A stretch of DNA of 64,000 nt. Origin: Bacillus sp. MM2020_4 (GTDB taxonomy: Bacteria; Bacillota; Bacilli; Bacillales; Cytobacillaceae). The notes under the pieces are model-generated. The model saw nothing but the letters and a program-made list of their open reading frames with translations. It ran no database searches and was not told the origin of the DNA. The stretch spans positions 51,552 to 115,551 of the forward strand of contig NZ_JAANMZ010000007.1 of the NCBI RefSeq assembly GCF_011250555.1. The letters are read 5' to 3'. Made by a program: the position numbers and the translations under genes. Numbering within the stretch: position 1 is the stretch's first letter; the number at the start of each line of letters is the position of its first letter. Below, piece by piece: positions 6,827 through 15,743 of the stretch.

Positions 6827-7490
6827 TTTTAATCATCTGATCGAACTGATCCCCGATATCAATACAGCCTTTTTACAGACGATTTATATGATTGCTATTT
6901 CACTGGCGATTGCGATTATCATCGGTTTGCCTGTGGGGATTCTCTTATATGTCACTGATAAAGGTCTGTTTTTGCAAAATGGTGCAGTCCAGGTTTGCAT
7001 GGGCTTTCTCGTCAATTTAATCCGATCGATTCCGTTTATTATCCTGTTGGTCGCGTTAATTCCGCTAACGAACTTTATCGTTGGAACAACGATTGGACCA
7101 ACCGCGGCAAGTGTTTCACTATCCGTGGCAGCCATTCCTTTTTTTGCCCGAATTGTTGAGACAGCGTTACGGGAGATTGATAAGGGCGTCATTGAAGCGG
7201 CGATTGCTGCCGGTGCTACCCCATGGATGATCATTAAAGATGTCCTGCTCCTTGAGGCAAGGTCGGGGATTATCTCAGGGATTACATTAACCCTCATTAG
7301 TTTAATTGGCTTTTCAGCAATGGCCGGCACAGTCGGCGGCGGTGGAATCGGGGATTTAGCGATTCGCTTTGGCTACTATCGCTATGACAACACCATCATG
7401 ATTGCCACTGTTGTCATATTAATTGTCTTAGTTCAGTTTGTTCAGCTTCTTGGGGATTTTATTGCCAAAGCGGTTGATAAAAGAAAATAG
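6816..7490 (+). CDS. metI: Methionine ABC transporter permease MetI (MetP)
   Basis: A 224-residue membrane protein with about five helices and the ABC permease EAA loop (EAAIAAGATPWMIIKDVLL) that contacts MetN. It matches MetI/MetP in length and sequence pattern. The ATG at 6816 lies inside the end of metN (11-bp overlap) and follows GGAGGTG; the frame is open further upstream (ATG at 6741), but that region is metN coding sequence. A GTG one codon earlier (6813) is an equally possible start. Confidence 0.93.
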   Translation: MGIDFNHLIELIPDINTAFLQTIYMIAISLAIAIIIGLPVGILLYVTDKGLFLQNGAVQVCMGFLVNLIRSIPFIILLVALIPLTNFIVGTTIGPTAASVSLSVAAIPFFARIVETALREIDKGVIEAAIAAGATPWMIIKDVLLLEARSGIISGITLTLISLIGFSAMAGTVGGGGIGDLAIRFGYYRYDNTIMIATVVILIVLVQFVQLLGDFIAKAVDKRK

Positions 7491-7501
7491 GAAAGAAGGA
7501 A

Positions 7502-8338
7502 ATGATGATGAAAAAATGGTTTTTAGCAATGGTTTTACTTTTAGTCGTTGGAGCATTAGCAGCTTGCGGCGGCAGTTCCGAAAGCAAGGACAAGGCAAGT
7601 GCCAAATCGAAGGATATAAAATTTGGGGCTACTGCTGGTCCGTATAGTGATATGTTGAAGAAAGCAATTGTACCAGGATTAGAGAAAAAGGGCTATAAAG
7701 TGGAGGTTGTCGAGTTTAGTGACTATATTCAACCAGACAAAGCATTAGATAATGGCGATATTCAAGCCAACCTATTCCAAAACTCAATCTACCTGGCAAG
7801 TTTTGCGAAAGAAAATAACATGGATTTATCTCCTTTGATTTCGGTTCCAACAGCACCAATGGGGATTTTTTCAAAAAAATATAAATCATTAGATGAAGTA
7901 AAGGATGGGTCTACGGTGACCCTACCGAATGACCCAACGAATGCGGCGCGCGCGTTGAATACTCTCCGCGATGAAGGTTTGATTAAAATCAATGAAAAAG
8001 CCGATCCGATTACTGTATCAGAGAAGGACATTACGGAAAACAAGAAAAACTTGAAATTCCAGCCGATTGAAGCAGGTCAACTGCCTCGTTCTGTTGACAG
8101 TGCCGATTTAGCTGCTGTTCCTGGAAACTTCGCCTTGGCTGCTAAGATGGACTTGCTTGACGCAATAGCGCTTGAAAATATGCTTAATCCATATCGCAAT
8201 GTCGTTGCTGTCAAAACAGAAAATAAAGATACCCAGCTGGCAAAGGATATTAAAGCCGTTGTCGAATCTGCAGAGTTCGAAAAAATCATCGACGACCAAT
8301 TCAAAGGATTTGGAAAACCGGACTGGATGAAAAAGTAA
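7502..8338 (+). CDS. metQ: Methionine-binding lipoprotein MetQ
   Basis: A 278-residue NlpA-family substrate-binding lipoprotein. The signal sequence ends in the lipobox LAAC, with lipidated Cys21, so the protein is anchored to the outer face of the membrane and hands methionine to MetI/MetN. Family-like segments include KFGATAGPYSDMLK, YIQPDKALDNGDIQANLFQN and VPGNFALAA. Three consecutive ATG codons open the gene after AGGAAAGAAGG; any could be used. It is the last gene of the S-box operon and is followed by a clear terminator. Confidence 0.95.
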   Translation: MMMKKWFLAMVLLLVVGALAACGGSSESKDKASAKSKDIKFGATAGPYSDMLKKAIVPGLEKKGYKVEVVEFSDYIQPDKALDNGDIQANLFQNSIYLASFAKENNMDLSPLISVPTAPMGIFSKKYKSLDEVKDGSTVTLPNDPTNAARALNTLRDEGLIKINEKADPITVSEKDITENKKNLKFQPIEAGQLPRSVDSADLAAVPGNFALAAKMDLLDAIALENMLNPYRNVVAVKTENKDTQLAKDIKAVVESAEFEKIIDDQFKGFGKPDWMKK

Positions 8339-8373
8339 AGACAACCCCTTATTCTTATTGAATACCAAACTAT

Positions 8374-8406
8374 AAAAGCTCTTCTCATCATGAGAGGAGC
8401 TTTTCA
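8374..8406 (+). terminator. Intrinsic terminator of the metNIQ operon
   Basis: A 14-bp stem (8374-8387 with 8391-8404, one mismatch) containing AAAAGCTC / GAGCTTTT and ending in a T run. Confidence 0.85.
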
Positions 8407-8446
8407 CATCTATTGTAATCGTAAATCCAGTGTATAAGTTAGTAAG

Positions 8447-8460
8447 GGTGTCAGGCACCA
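8447..8460. repeat. 'GGTGTCAGGCACC' family repeat overlapping a gene end
   Basis: The core GGTGTCAGGCACCA occupies the last codons and the stop of the minus-strand gene at 8451. Other copies are at 875, 9111 and 48929. Confidence 0.6.
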
Positions 8461-8933
8461 TGTGAAGCGTTGAGCGTTTCCTTTACCTGGGTGCCTAGTC
8501 GATTGAGTTGTTCGATGATGTGGGTGATTTCTTGAATGGGCTGCAGGAGTTCGCCGTTTTCACGAAGGGTGGGATCGAGTCTGTCGTCTTTTATGTGATT
8601 TAGGTAAATGTCAATTTGGTTTGACAATAGATTGTTTTGTTCCATGAGCTCGTGATGGAAAGCAGCAACTGTTTCTGGTACGTCCAAGGTATTGAAGGAT
8701 TCCAAGTCATCCTTCATTTGTTGAAGGGTTGTCTTAAGGTCATTTGCTGCTTGAGGGTCGTCCACAGCCTGCTGTAGGAGGACAGAGGTTTCATCGGCGA
8801 AAGTTACGACGCTGTCTAAATAATCTTTGGCATCGTTTACGTAATCAAGTGTGTCGTACGTATTGTTTAGGTAAGAACAGCCGCTTAAGAGGACTAAAAG
8901 ACCAACAGAAAAAACAGTTAACCACCTTTTCAT
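8451..8933 (-). CDS. DUF6376-like lipoprotein
   Basis: A 160-residue protein with a lipoprotein signal (MKRWLTVFSVGLLVLLSGC; lipidated Cys19), so it should be anchored outside the membrane. The mature part is helical, with NTYDTLDYVNDAKDYLDSVVTFADE, a pattern that fits the small Bacillaceae DUF6376 lipoproteins of unknown function. GGAGG precedes the ATG at good spacing. The last residues (HGA) and the stop codon are read from a copy of the GGTGCCTGACACC repeat, so the original C-terminus may have been replaced. Confidence 0.7.
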   Translation of the reverse strand: MKRWLTVFSVGLLVLLSGCSYLNNTYDTLDYVNDAKDYLDSVVTFADETSVLLQQAVDDPQAANDLKTTLQQMKDDLESFNTLDVPETVAAFHHELMEQNNLLSNQIDIYLNHIKDDRLDPTLRENGELLQPIQEITHIIEQLNRLGTQVKETLNASHGA

Positions 8934-9110
8934 GAAAAACCCTCCGTTTCATTATACTCGGGGAAAATTACAGGCATAGTGAAGAAATGAATAGATTGGT
9001 ATTATCACTATCATATGTGGGAACTTCTGTTAAGTTTCGTGTTTTGCAACAGATTATTCTTTCGTCATAGGTAAAAATCTTTTAACATATATGCAAAGGA
9101 ATAATATCCT

Positions 9111-9131
9111 AAATGGTGTCAGGCACCATTT
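9111..9131. repeat. Palindromic copy of the 'GGTGTCAGGCACC' repeat
   Basis: A perfect 8-bp inverted repeat (AAATGGTG / CACCATTT) around a 5-nt centre, 23 bp upstream of the kynureninase start. In the mRNA it would form a hairpin just before the ribosome site. A terminator role is unlikely because no T run follows. Confidence 0.6.
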
Positions 9132-9154
9132 AGCTTTAGGAAAGGAGGACTACG

Positions 9155-10438
9155 ATGGAGGCAAATTTCTTACCAACTGCGGAATTTGCAAAACAATTAG
9201 ATCAAGAGGATCCTCTTTCACGTTTCCGTGAGGAGTTTTATTTAAAGCCAGGTATGATTTATATGGATGGGAACTCCTTAGGACTTCTTTCGAGGAGGGC
9301 TGAAAAAACGCTCTTAGAATCCTTAGAGGATTGGAAGCAATACGGGATTGATGGCTGGACAAGGGGGAACCATCCATGGTTCTTTATGGCGGAGCAGCTG
9401 GGAGAAAAGCTGGCACCGTTAGTTGGGGCTTCCGCTGAAGAGGTCATTGTCACGGGTTCTACCACAGTCAATTTGCACCAGCTTGTCTCAACTTTCTACA
9501 AGCCGGAAGGAAAGCGCACAAAAATCCTAGCGGATGAACTCACATTTCCATCTGATATTTATGCATTACAAAGCCAGCTAAAAATTCATGGCTACGATCC
9601 GAATACACATCTCGTCCGTGTGAAAAGCCGCGATGGTCGCACTATAGAAGAAGATGACATGATCGATGCGATGAACGATGAGATTGCGCTGATCGTCCTG
9701 CCGACAGTGCTGTATCGCAGCGGTCAAATAATAGACATGAAACGATTAACGAAAGAGGCGCATAAACGAGGGATTTTAATCGGCTTTGACGGCTGTCACT
9801 CCGTTGGTTCGGTTCCTCATTTCTTCAGCAAATGGGAGGTTGATTTCGCGTTTTGGTGCAATTATAAATATGTTAACGGAGGACCTGGCGGGGTGGGCAG
9901 TATTTTTGTGAATCGCAAGCATTTTGGAAAAATGCCCGGTCTTGCCGGCTGGTTTAGTTCGAATAAAGACAAACAATTCGACATGGAGCATACCTTAACA
10001 CCAGCTCACTCGGCAGGGGCGTTCCAAATTGGTACACCACATGTACTTAGCATGGCGCCATTAATCGGGTCGTTGGAAATGATTACAGAGGCTGGCATTC
10101 AGAATATCCGTGAAAAATCGCTTAAAATCACTCAGTATTTAATGGATGTAATCGATCATGAATTAGCGGGTATGAGCATTTTCATTGGGACACCAAGAGA
10201 GGATGCGCGCCGCGGCGGACATGTAGGCCTTGAGCATCGTGAAGCCGCCCGAATTTGTAAGTCCTTGAAGGAAAATGGCATTATTCCCGATTTCCGGGCA
10301 CCTAACATCATTCGCCTTGCCCCGGTGGCCCTATATACGTCCTATGTGGAAGTGTGGGAAGTTGTTCAAGCTCTAAAAAGGATTATCACTGAAAAACAAT
10401 ATGAGAAATTTAAAAATGAACGGGAGATCATCGCATAA
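9155..10438 (+). CDS. kynU: Kynureninase
   Basis: A 427-residue PLP enzyme that cleaves L-kynurenine (or 3-hydroxykynurenine) to anthranilate (or 3-hydroxyanthranilate) and alanine. The N-terminal [10 protein letters not shown] and RGNHPWF motifs are family hallmarks; the PLP lysine is Lys238 in [12 protein letters not shown], with the cofactor aspartate in FDGCHSVG. The length equals that of bacterial KynU. The start is supported by AAAGGAGG. The other genes of the route (tryptophan dioxygenase, kynurenine formamidase) are not adjacent, so it stands alone here. It converges on the TetR gene, with a hairpin repeat between them. Confidence 0.93.
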   Translation: MEANFLPTAEFAKQLDQEDPLSRFREEFYLKPGMIYMDGNSLGLLSRRAEKTLLESLEDWKQYGIDGWTRGNHPWFFMAEQLGEKLAPLVGASAEEVIVTGSTTVNLHQLVSTFYKPEGKRTKILADELTFPSDIYALQSQLKIHGYDPNTHLVRVKSRDGRTIEEDDMIDAMNDEIALIVLPTVLYRSGQIIDMKRLTKEAHKRGILIGFDGCHSVGSVPHFFSKWEVDFAFWCNYKYVNGGPGGVGSIFVNRKHFGKMPGLAGWFSSNKDKQFDMEHTLTPAHSAGAFQIGTPHVLSMAPLIGSLEMITEAGIQNIREKSLKITQYLMDVIDHELAGMSIFIGTPREDARRGGHVGLEHREAARICKSLKENGIIPDFRAPNIIRLAPVALYTSYVEVWEVVQALKRIITEKQYEKFKNEREIIA

Positions 10439-10441
10439 AAT

Positions 10442-10466
10442 GAAGCAGGGAACCGTCCCCTGCTTC
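10442..10466. terminator. Hairpin repeat ('GGGGACGGTTC' family) between convergent genes
   Basis: GAAGCAGGG (10442) pairs with TCCCCTGCTTC (10456). It starts three bases after the kynU stop and ends eight bases before the end of the convergent TetR gene, so it may end transcripts from both sides, although neither flank has a strong T run. It is a copy of the repeat at 5369. Confidence 0.55.
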
Positions 10467-10474
10467 ACCCATTG

Positions 10475-11305
10475 TTAAAACCCAAAATATTGCCGAAGCA
10501 AGAAAGAGATCCATTTACAATGGGGGTGTTTACGAATATTCTCGATTAAGCCTTTCACAACCGCAGGCGGCTGCGAAGGATCCAACAGCTCTTGCCGCAG
10601 GAGGAGTAAAGACTCCTTTTCAATAGACTCTTCCATTTCTTCTATCTTTTGCTCCATTATTATACCGAGCTGTTCTTTTGTTCCTTCTTCCTGCATGGGC
10701 TTCTTAAACATTTGGCCGAGCTCTTTTGTAACAAAGGGGATAGTCATATGTTGAGCCAGTAAGGATGTTTTTTCCACAAGCGACTCCGACAATACCTGTA
10801 AATCCAATGGTACATTATAGAAAACAAATAACTGCGAATACATATTCATAAAGCCCTTAATCGTATACATTAAATCATATTTTGTCTCTTCGACCTCTTC
10901 AGCGTATAAACGTTCAACCAGCAGTAAGATATTGCTTTCAAGAAGTTTGTCGTAGTATTGCATTTTTAAGATCAGATCTTTGTTAAATGTTTGCGAATGC
11001 TCTTTCATGAGAACTTTGGCAAAATCAGAATGCTTTTGAAAGGCATGATAAATGGCATAATAAAATTGATATAAAAGTTGACTGTCTTCTGTATTTCTGA
11101 CTATGTAGTCAATATCCGCAATGATTTGCATCATAAATTGGTCGATTAGGGCGATGATCAATTCGTCCTTTGACTTGAAGGATAAGTAAAAGGCCCCTTT
11201 GGAAATCCCGCAATGTTCTGTTATCTGCTGAACGGATGTTGCTTCAAACCCTTGCTTAGCAAAAAGCTCCAGCGATTTTTCCATTATTAATTGTTTTTTC
11301 ACCAT
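10475..11305 (-). CDS. TetR-family repressor, YerO-like, next to swrC
   Basis: A 276-residue regulator with a typical TetR N-terminal DNA-binding domain (residues about 5-50: SVQQITEHCGISKGAFYLSFKSKDELI) and a longer, divergent helical ligand-binding part. It is transcribed away from the RND exporter gene swrC, as yerO is from swrC in B. subtilis. The 6-6-6 palindrome in the shared intergenic region is its probable operator. AGGAG precedes the start. The likely role is repression of the exporter until a toxic ligand binds. Confidence 0.85.
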   Translation of the reverse strand: MVKKQLIMEKSLELFAKQGFEATSVQQITEHCGISKGAFYLSFKSKDELIIALIDQFMMQIIADIDYIVRNTEDSQLLYQFYYAIYHAFQKHSDFAKVLMKEHSQTFNKDLILKMQYYDKLLESNILLLVERLYAEEVEETKYDLMYTIKGFMNMYSQLFVFYNVPLDLQVLSESLVEKTSLLAQHMTIPFVTKELGQMFKKPMQEEGTKEQLGIIMEQKIEEMEESIEKESLLLLRQELLDPSQPPAVVKGLIENIRKHPHCKWISFLLRQYFGF

Positions 11306-11325
11306 TTATGGTCGCTCCTATTTCA

Positions 11326-11354
11326 TTGACAAATGACTTGCTGGTCATTAGTAT
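11326..11354 (+). promoter_or_regulatory. swrC promoter with embedded TetR-type operator
   Basis: TTGACA (11326-11331), 17-bp spacer, TAGTAT (11349-11354). The palindrome AATGAC-TTGCTG-GTCATT (11332-11349) fills the spacer exactly, so a bound repressor would block RNA polymerase. It lies between the divergent TetR and swrC genes. Confidence 0.7.
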
Positions 11355-11396
11355 AAGTAATTGAGCTTAATAAGTCAATTTAGGGTAGGTGTAATA

Positions 11397-14300
11397 GTGA
11401 AAGGGTTAGTCAATTTTGTTTTGAAAAATAAATTAGCCGTCTGGCTGCTTACGATTATCATTACGGTATCTGGTATCTATTCAGGTACGCGAATGAATAT
11501 GGAGACGATTCCAAATATCTCGATCCCATACTTAATGGTTATGGATGTATATCCAGGAGCCACGCCTGAAAAGGTAATGAAAGATGTTTCCATGCCGATT
11601 GAAAAAGCGGTAGAAGGCCTTGATCATGTGAAAGCTGTCTATTCTAATTCCAACGCAAACGTGTCGAGTATTCAAGTGGAATACGAGTACGGTATCGATA
11701 TGGATGAAGCCAAACGGGAATTAAAATCAGCGCTTGATTCCTTGAAATTGCCGGAAGGGGCACAAGAGCCGACAACAACAGCGATTAGCATGAATATGAT
11801 GCCGGTTGTGGCGCTCAGTGTCAGCAGTTCAAAAGAGGATATTGTTGAATTAACATCAACCGTTGAGGAAAGCTTACTTCCAAAAATCGAAAAAATCGAG
11901 GGTGTTGCGTCGGCAACGATTACCGGCCAGCATATTGAGGAAGTAGATCTTACCTATAATAAAGCGAAATTGGCTGAGTTTGGGTTAACGGAAGATAAAG
12001 TGAAGCAAATGATTCAAGCAAGCAATATGGCTGTGTCACTTGGACTTTATGAGTTTAAAGCGGGGGAGCAGGCTGTTGCGATTGACGGCAAGTTCATGAC
12101 CGCTGATGAATTAAAAAATATGCTGATTCCGGTCACACCAACAGCTGCCAGCCCATCACCATTTGTCAAGCTAAGCGACATCGCAACCATTGACACCGTT
12201 GGGAAAGTACAATCCATCTCACGCACAAATGGGAAAGATGCGATTGCCATTCAGATTGTCAAAGGCCAGCAGGCAAACACAGTTGATGTAGTAAACAAGG
12301 TGAAAAAGGTAGTAAAAGAGGAAAAAGCAAAGGTTAGTGGCCTCGTTATTGATGTCACGCTTGACCAAGGGAAACCGATTGAAGAATCGGTTGCCACGAT
12401 GATTGAAAAGGCAGTATTTGGCGGGTTAATTGCCGTTCTAATCATTCTTCTGTTCCTACGTGATTTTAAATCAACGATTATTTCAATTGTTTCGATTCCA
12501 GTTTCGATTTTCATGGCGTTATTGCTGTTGAACTGGATGGATATTACATTGAATATTATGACGCTCGGGGCGATTACGGTTGCCATTGGCCGGGTCATCG
12601 ATGACTCGATTGTCGTCGTCGAAAATATATATCGAAGACTGCATTTAAAAGAAGAGAAATTAAACGGCCGTGCCCTTGTCCGTGAGGCCACGATTGAAAT
12701 GTTCAAACCAATTATGTCCTCGACATTGGTAACAGTTGCGGTATTTGCGCCAATGATCTTTGTTGGCGGCATGGTTGGTGAATTGTTCGCACCGTTCGCT
12801 TTAACAATGGCGTTCGCGCTTGGGGCATCGTTACTCGTCGCGATTACCATTGTTCCGGCCCTATCACACTTCTTATTTAGGAAAAAGTTATATGGTGAGA
12901 AAATAACAAAACGCCATAAAGAGGCCGGGGAATTAGCGAAATGGTACAAATGGTTCCTTGAAAAGACCCTTAATCATAAAGTGATTGCTTCCATCCTTGC
13001 GATTGTGTTATTAGCCGGAAGTTTGGCGTTAACACCGTTAATCGGCTTCAGTTTTATGGGCAGTGATGAGGAGAAAGTGATGTACTTAACGTACACACCA
13101 AAGGCAGGGGAATTGAAGGAAGATACATTGGAAAACGTTCAGGCAGTCGAAAATAAGATGCTAAAACGTAAAGATATTGATATCGTTCAAGTTTCCATAA
13201 CCGAAGAAGGCGACCAAATGTCCGCTATGATGGGTGGCGGCGGAGGCGGAGCCTTAATGTATCTGATTTTTGACCCAGATATGGAGAACTTCTCAGAGGT
13301 GAAGGAAAAAATTGAAAAGGATGTAACCAGCCTTGACCAATCAGGCAAATGGAAGAGCCAGAATTTCGGCGCCATGTCGGGTTCTACCAATGAAGTTAGC
13401 TACACCCTTTACAGTGAAAATATAAACAAGCTAAATCAATCTGTGAAAAAAGTTGAGTCCGTACTGAAGAAACATGATGACTTAAAAGATGTGACTTCTA
13501 GTGCCGAGGACGCTTACGTCGAATATACTTTCCGTGTGGAACAGGCTAATTTACTGAAATACGGGTTAACAGCGGGTCAGCTCGTGATGATGTTAAGCCC
13601 ACAAAAAACACAGGATGTATTAACAACGGTTGAAAAGGACGGCAGCTCTCTAGATGTCATCGTGCAACAAGAACAAGCAGCACAACCAGAATCAATCGAT
13701 GACCTTTTAGCGAAACAAGTACCAACAGCCCTTGGCACCACCATGCCGCTTTCAGAGCTTGTTACGGTGAAAAAGGGAACAACGCAAAATACGCTTGCAC
13801 GTAGTAAAGGTGAATACTACGCAACCGTATCTGGAAAAATTAAGAGTGCGGATATTTCCAAAGTAACGACTAAAGTTGGAAAAGAAGTAGATAAATTGGA
13901 TTTACCAAAAGGTGTAACGGTCAGCGTTGCCGGGGTACAGGCAGATATGACCGAAACCTTTACACAGCTTGGTATTGCCATGGCAGCAGCGATTGCGATT
14001 GTGTACTTCATTCTTGTGGTTACCTTCCGTGAAGGTGTCGCGCCGTTTGCGATCTTATTCTCGTTACCGTTTGCGGTTATTGGATCTTTTGTTGGTTTGT
14101 TAATCGCCGGCGAAACCATTTCGGTATCTGTCATGATGGGACTATTGATGTTAATCGGTATCGTCGTCACGAACGCCATCGTCCTGGTCGATCGGATTAT
14201 TCATATGGAACGTGATGGATTGAGAATGCGTGAAGCGGTCCTAGAAGCAGGAGCAACGCGTCTTCGTCCAATTCTGATGACAGCCATTGCTACAATTGGT

Positions 14301-14483
14301 GCATTAATCCCATTAGCACTTGGCGCAGGAGGCGGCGGAGGATTAATCTCCAAAGGCCTCGCAGTTACCGTAATCGGCGGATTGACAAGTTCGACGTTAT
14401 TAACGTTGATTGTTGTACCGATTGTGTATGAAATTTTATCGAAGATGTTTAAGAAGAATCGTCGAGAAGTGCAAGAGAACTAA
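11397..14483 (+). CDS. swrC: RND-family exporter SwrC (YerP)
   Basis: A 1028-residue proton-driven RND exporter with the expected pattern: one N-terminal helix, a large extracellular loop, six helices, a second loop and five more helices. The fourth helix has the paired aspartates in GRVIDDSIVVVENI used for proton relay. SwrC in B. subtilis exports surfactin and other amphiphiles and helps swarming. GTG at 11397 is chosen because GTAGGTG precedes it and the resulting MKGLVNFVLKNKLAVWL start is family-like; the frame is open to a TTG at 11361. A glycine-rich GGGGGG stretch lies in the second loop. Confidence 0.92.
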   Translation: MKGLVNFVLKNKLAVWLLTIIITVSGIYSGTRMNMETIPNISIPYLMVMDVYPGATPEKVMKDVSMPIEKAVEGLDHVKAVYSNSNANVSSIQVEYEYGIDMDEAKRELKSALDSLKLPEGAQEPTTTAISMNMMPVVALSVSSSKEDIVELTSTVEESLLPKIEKIEGVASATITGQHIEEVDLTYNKAKLAEFGLTEDKVKQMIQASNMAVSLGLYEFKAGEQAVAIDGKFMTADELKNMLIPVTPTAASPSPFVKLSDIATIDTVGKVQSISRTNGKDAIAIQIVKGQQANTVDVVNKVKKVVKEEKAKVSGLVIDVTLDQGKPIEESVATMIEKAVFGGLIAVLIILLFLRDFKSTIISIVSIPVSIFMALLLLNWMDITLNIMTLGAITVAIGRVIDDSIVVVENIYRRLHLKEEKLNGRALVREATIEMFKPIMSSTLVTVAVFAPMIFVGGMVGELFAPFALTMAFALGASLLVAITIVPALSHFLFRKKLYGEKITKRHKEAGELAKWYKWFLEKTLNHKVIASILAIVLLAGSLALTPLIGFSFMGSDEEKVMYLTYTPKAGELKEDTLENVQAVENKMLKRKDIDIVQVSITEEGDQMSAMMGGGGGGALMYLIFDPDMENFSEVKEKIEKDVTSLDQSGKWKSQNFGAMSGSTNEVSYTLYSENINKLNQSVKKVESVLKKHDDLKDVTSSAEDAYVEYTFRVEQANLLKYGLTAGQLVMMLSPQKTQDVLTTVEKDGSSLDVIVQQEQAAQPESIDDLLAKQVPTALGTTMPLSELVTVKKGTTQNTLARSKGEYYATVSGKIKSADISKVTTKVGKEVDKLDLPKGVTVSVAGVQADMTETFTQLGIAMAAAIAIVYFILVVTFREGVAPFAILFSLPFAVIGSFVGLLIAGETISVSVMMGLLMLIGIVVTNAIVLVDRIIHMERDGLRMREAVLEAGATRLRPILMTAIATIGALIPLALGAGGGGGLISKGLAVTVIGGLTSSTLLTLIVVPIVYEILSKMFKKNRREVQEN

Positions 14484-14498
14484 TTGCAATATAGATGA

Positions 14499-14528
14499 AA
14501 AACAGAGGGTAAATGCCCTCTGTTTTTT
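14499..14528 (+). terminator. Intrinsic terminator after swrC
   Basis: An 11-bp stem (AAAACAGAGGG / CCCTCTGTTTT) with a 6-nt loop and T run. Confidence 0.85.
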
Positions 14529-14626
14529 GTGTTGGCATAAAACGAATGTATAAATGGTGAGCCATTTTCATATGGTTATCTGAATGGTTTTTTTCGTAGA
14601 AAGTAAGCTTGAAAAGGGGGATCATA

Positions 14627-15439
14627 ATGAAATATATGAAATCTACTATCGGCGGACTAATTGCGATTGTCATTTTAGTAGTGGGCTTTTTTTCAACGAC
14701 TACCGTAGCATCCGGAAATAGAGGTGTTCTGTTGCAATTAGGGGCCGTTAAACCGACCATTTTAACAGAAGGGTTTCATTTTAAGGTTCCATTTATCCAA
14801 ACGATTCAATTGATTGAGGTCCGGGTGCAAAAAGAGGAAAGTACGCAGACGGCTGCTTCGAGGGATCTGCAAATGGTTACGGCTAAGGTAGCAGTGAACT
14901 ATTCTGTTAATCCGGATGCCGTGAATAAGCTCTATCAAGAAATCGGTTTGGATTATCGTTCTCGGATTGTTGACCCGGCGATAGCGGAGTCGCTTAAGGC
15001 GATAACGGCGCAGTACACCGCGGAGGAATTGATCTCCAAGCGCCCAGAGGTATCAGCGCAGGTGAAGGAGATGCTTGGAAAAAAGTTAACAAAATATTAT
15101 ATGATCCTCGAAGATATCAATATTAAGGAATTTGCCTTTAGTGAAGAATTCAATAAAGCGATCGAATCCAAACAAACCGCCGAACAAAATGCCTTACGAG
15201 CACAAAGAGACCTCGAAAGGATTAAAATTGAAGCAGAGCAAAAGATCGCTCAAGCAGGTGCAGAGGCCGAAGCCTTACGGTTGAAAAAACAAGAAGTAAC
15301 GGCCGAACTAATCCAACTCAAACAAATTGAAGTCCAAGAAAAGGCCTTGGAAAAATGGGATGGCAAACTGCCGGCTGTAACTGGCGGAGCAACACCATTT
15401 ATTGATTTAGACGCACTAAAAAATAGCGATGCAAAATGA
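14627..15439 (+). CDS. Prohibitin/SPFH-domain membrane protein
   Basis: A 270-residue protein with one N-terminal membrane segment (residues about 8-28) and a prohibitin-type SPFH (band 7) domain: NRGVLLQLGAV, EGFHFKVPFIQ, SRDLQMVTAKVAVNY, then a charged coiled coil (about 175-235, ESKQTAEQNALRAQRDLERIKIEAEQ). Such proteins form ring- or raft-like membrane assemblies and influence membrane proteases; the exact role here is unknown. The ATG at 14627 follows AAAAGGGGG, whereas the in-frame TTG at 14609 precedes that site. Its stop codon overlaps a degenerate copy of a short hairpin repeat. Confidence 0.9.
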   Translation: MKYMKSTIGGLIAIVILVVGFFSTTTVASGNRGVLLQLGAVKPTILTEGFHFKVPFIQTIQLIEVRVQKEESTQTAASRDLQMVTAKVAVNYSVNPDAVNKLYQEIGLDYRSRIVDPAIAESLKAITAQYTAEELISKRPEVSAQVKEMLGKKLTKYYMILEDINIKEFAFSEEFNKAIESKQTAEQNALRAQRDLERIKIEAEQKIAQAGAEAEALRLKKQEVTAELIQLKQIEVQEKALEKWDGKLPAVTGGATPFIDLDALKNSDAK

Positions 15440-15464
15440 TGCAGGGGAATGTTCTTGCGCTTCA
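15438..15464. repeat. Degenerate 'GGGGACGGTTC' family repeat at a gene end
   Basis: GATGCAGGGGAATGTTC ... GCGCTTCA resembles the elements at 5369 and 10442. It starts inside the stop codon of the prohibitin-like gene. Confidence 0.45.
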
Positions 15465-15479
15465 TTTTCCCCAAATAAA

Positions 15480-15522
15480 TACAAATTAGGCAGAGGGCGA
15501 AAGGCTCTCTGTCTAATTTGTG
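15480..15522 (+). terminator. Long stem-loop after the prohibitin-like gene
   Basis: ACAAATTAGGCAGAGGG pairs with a nearly complementary GCTCTCTGTCTAATTTGT around a CGAAAG loop. No clear T run follows, so termination is only probable. Confidence 0.55.
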
Positions 15523-15662
15523 TGTTGGCGAGGAAATGGAGACAAGTGCCGAGTAAAGGAAAAAGTCCCATGAAAAAAAGCCCAGCAACACCGATTTTAA
15601 CGTTGAAAAGTTCCCCATCCAAGTAACATATTTGATTGCTAGTATTTAAGGAGAGTGATTTA

Positions 15663-15743
15663 ATGAAATTAACAGAAATTTATTGGAGAATGGGTGATTA
15701 CGATTCTTGGCTCACGATTGAGAAGCTTGAACACATTACGTAA
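15663..15743 (+). CDS. Possible 26-codon leader peptide overlapping the sensor kinase gene
   Basis: AAGGAGAGTGATTTA places a strong ribosome site at good spacing before an ATG at 15663. The frame runs 26 sense codons (MKLTEIYWRMGDYDSWLT...) and stops inside the kinase gene, which starts at GTG 15694 in another frame. A well-initiated ORF that runs across the start of the kinase suggests translational coupling. It could also mark a frameshifted original start of the kinase. No homologue was recognised. Confidence 0.35.
   Translation: MKLTEIYWRMGDYDSWLTIEKLEHIT

Noticed and set aside
12251..12949. 232-codon minus-strand ORF inside swrC
   Set aside because: It is a shadow of the strongly supported RND exporter gene; no ribosome site and no recognisable protein features.
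15429..15626. 65-codon ORF after the prohibitin-like gene
   Set aside because: It runs through a repeat and a stem-loop, has no ribosome site, and its text is not protein-like.
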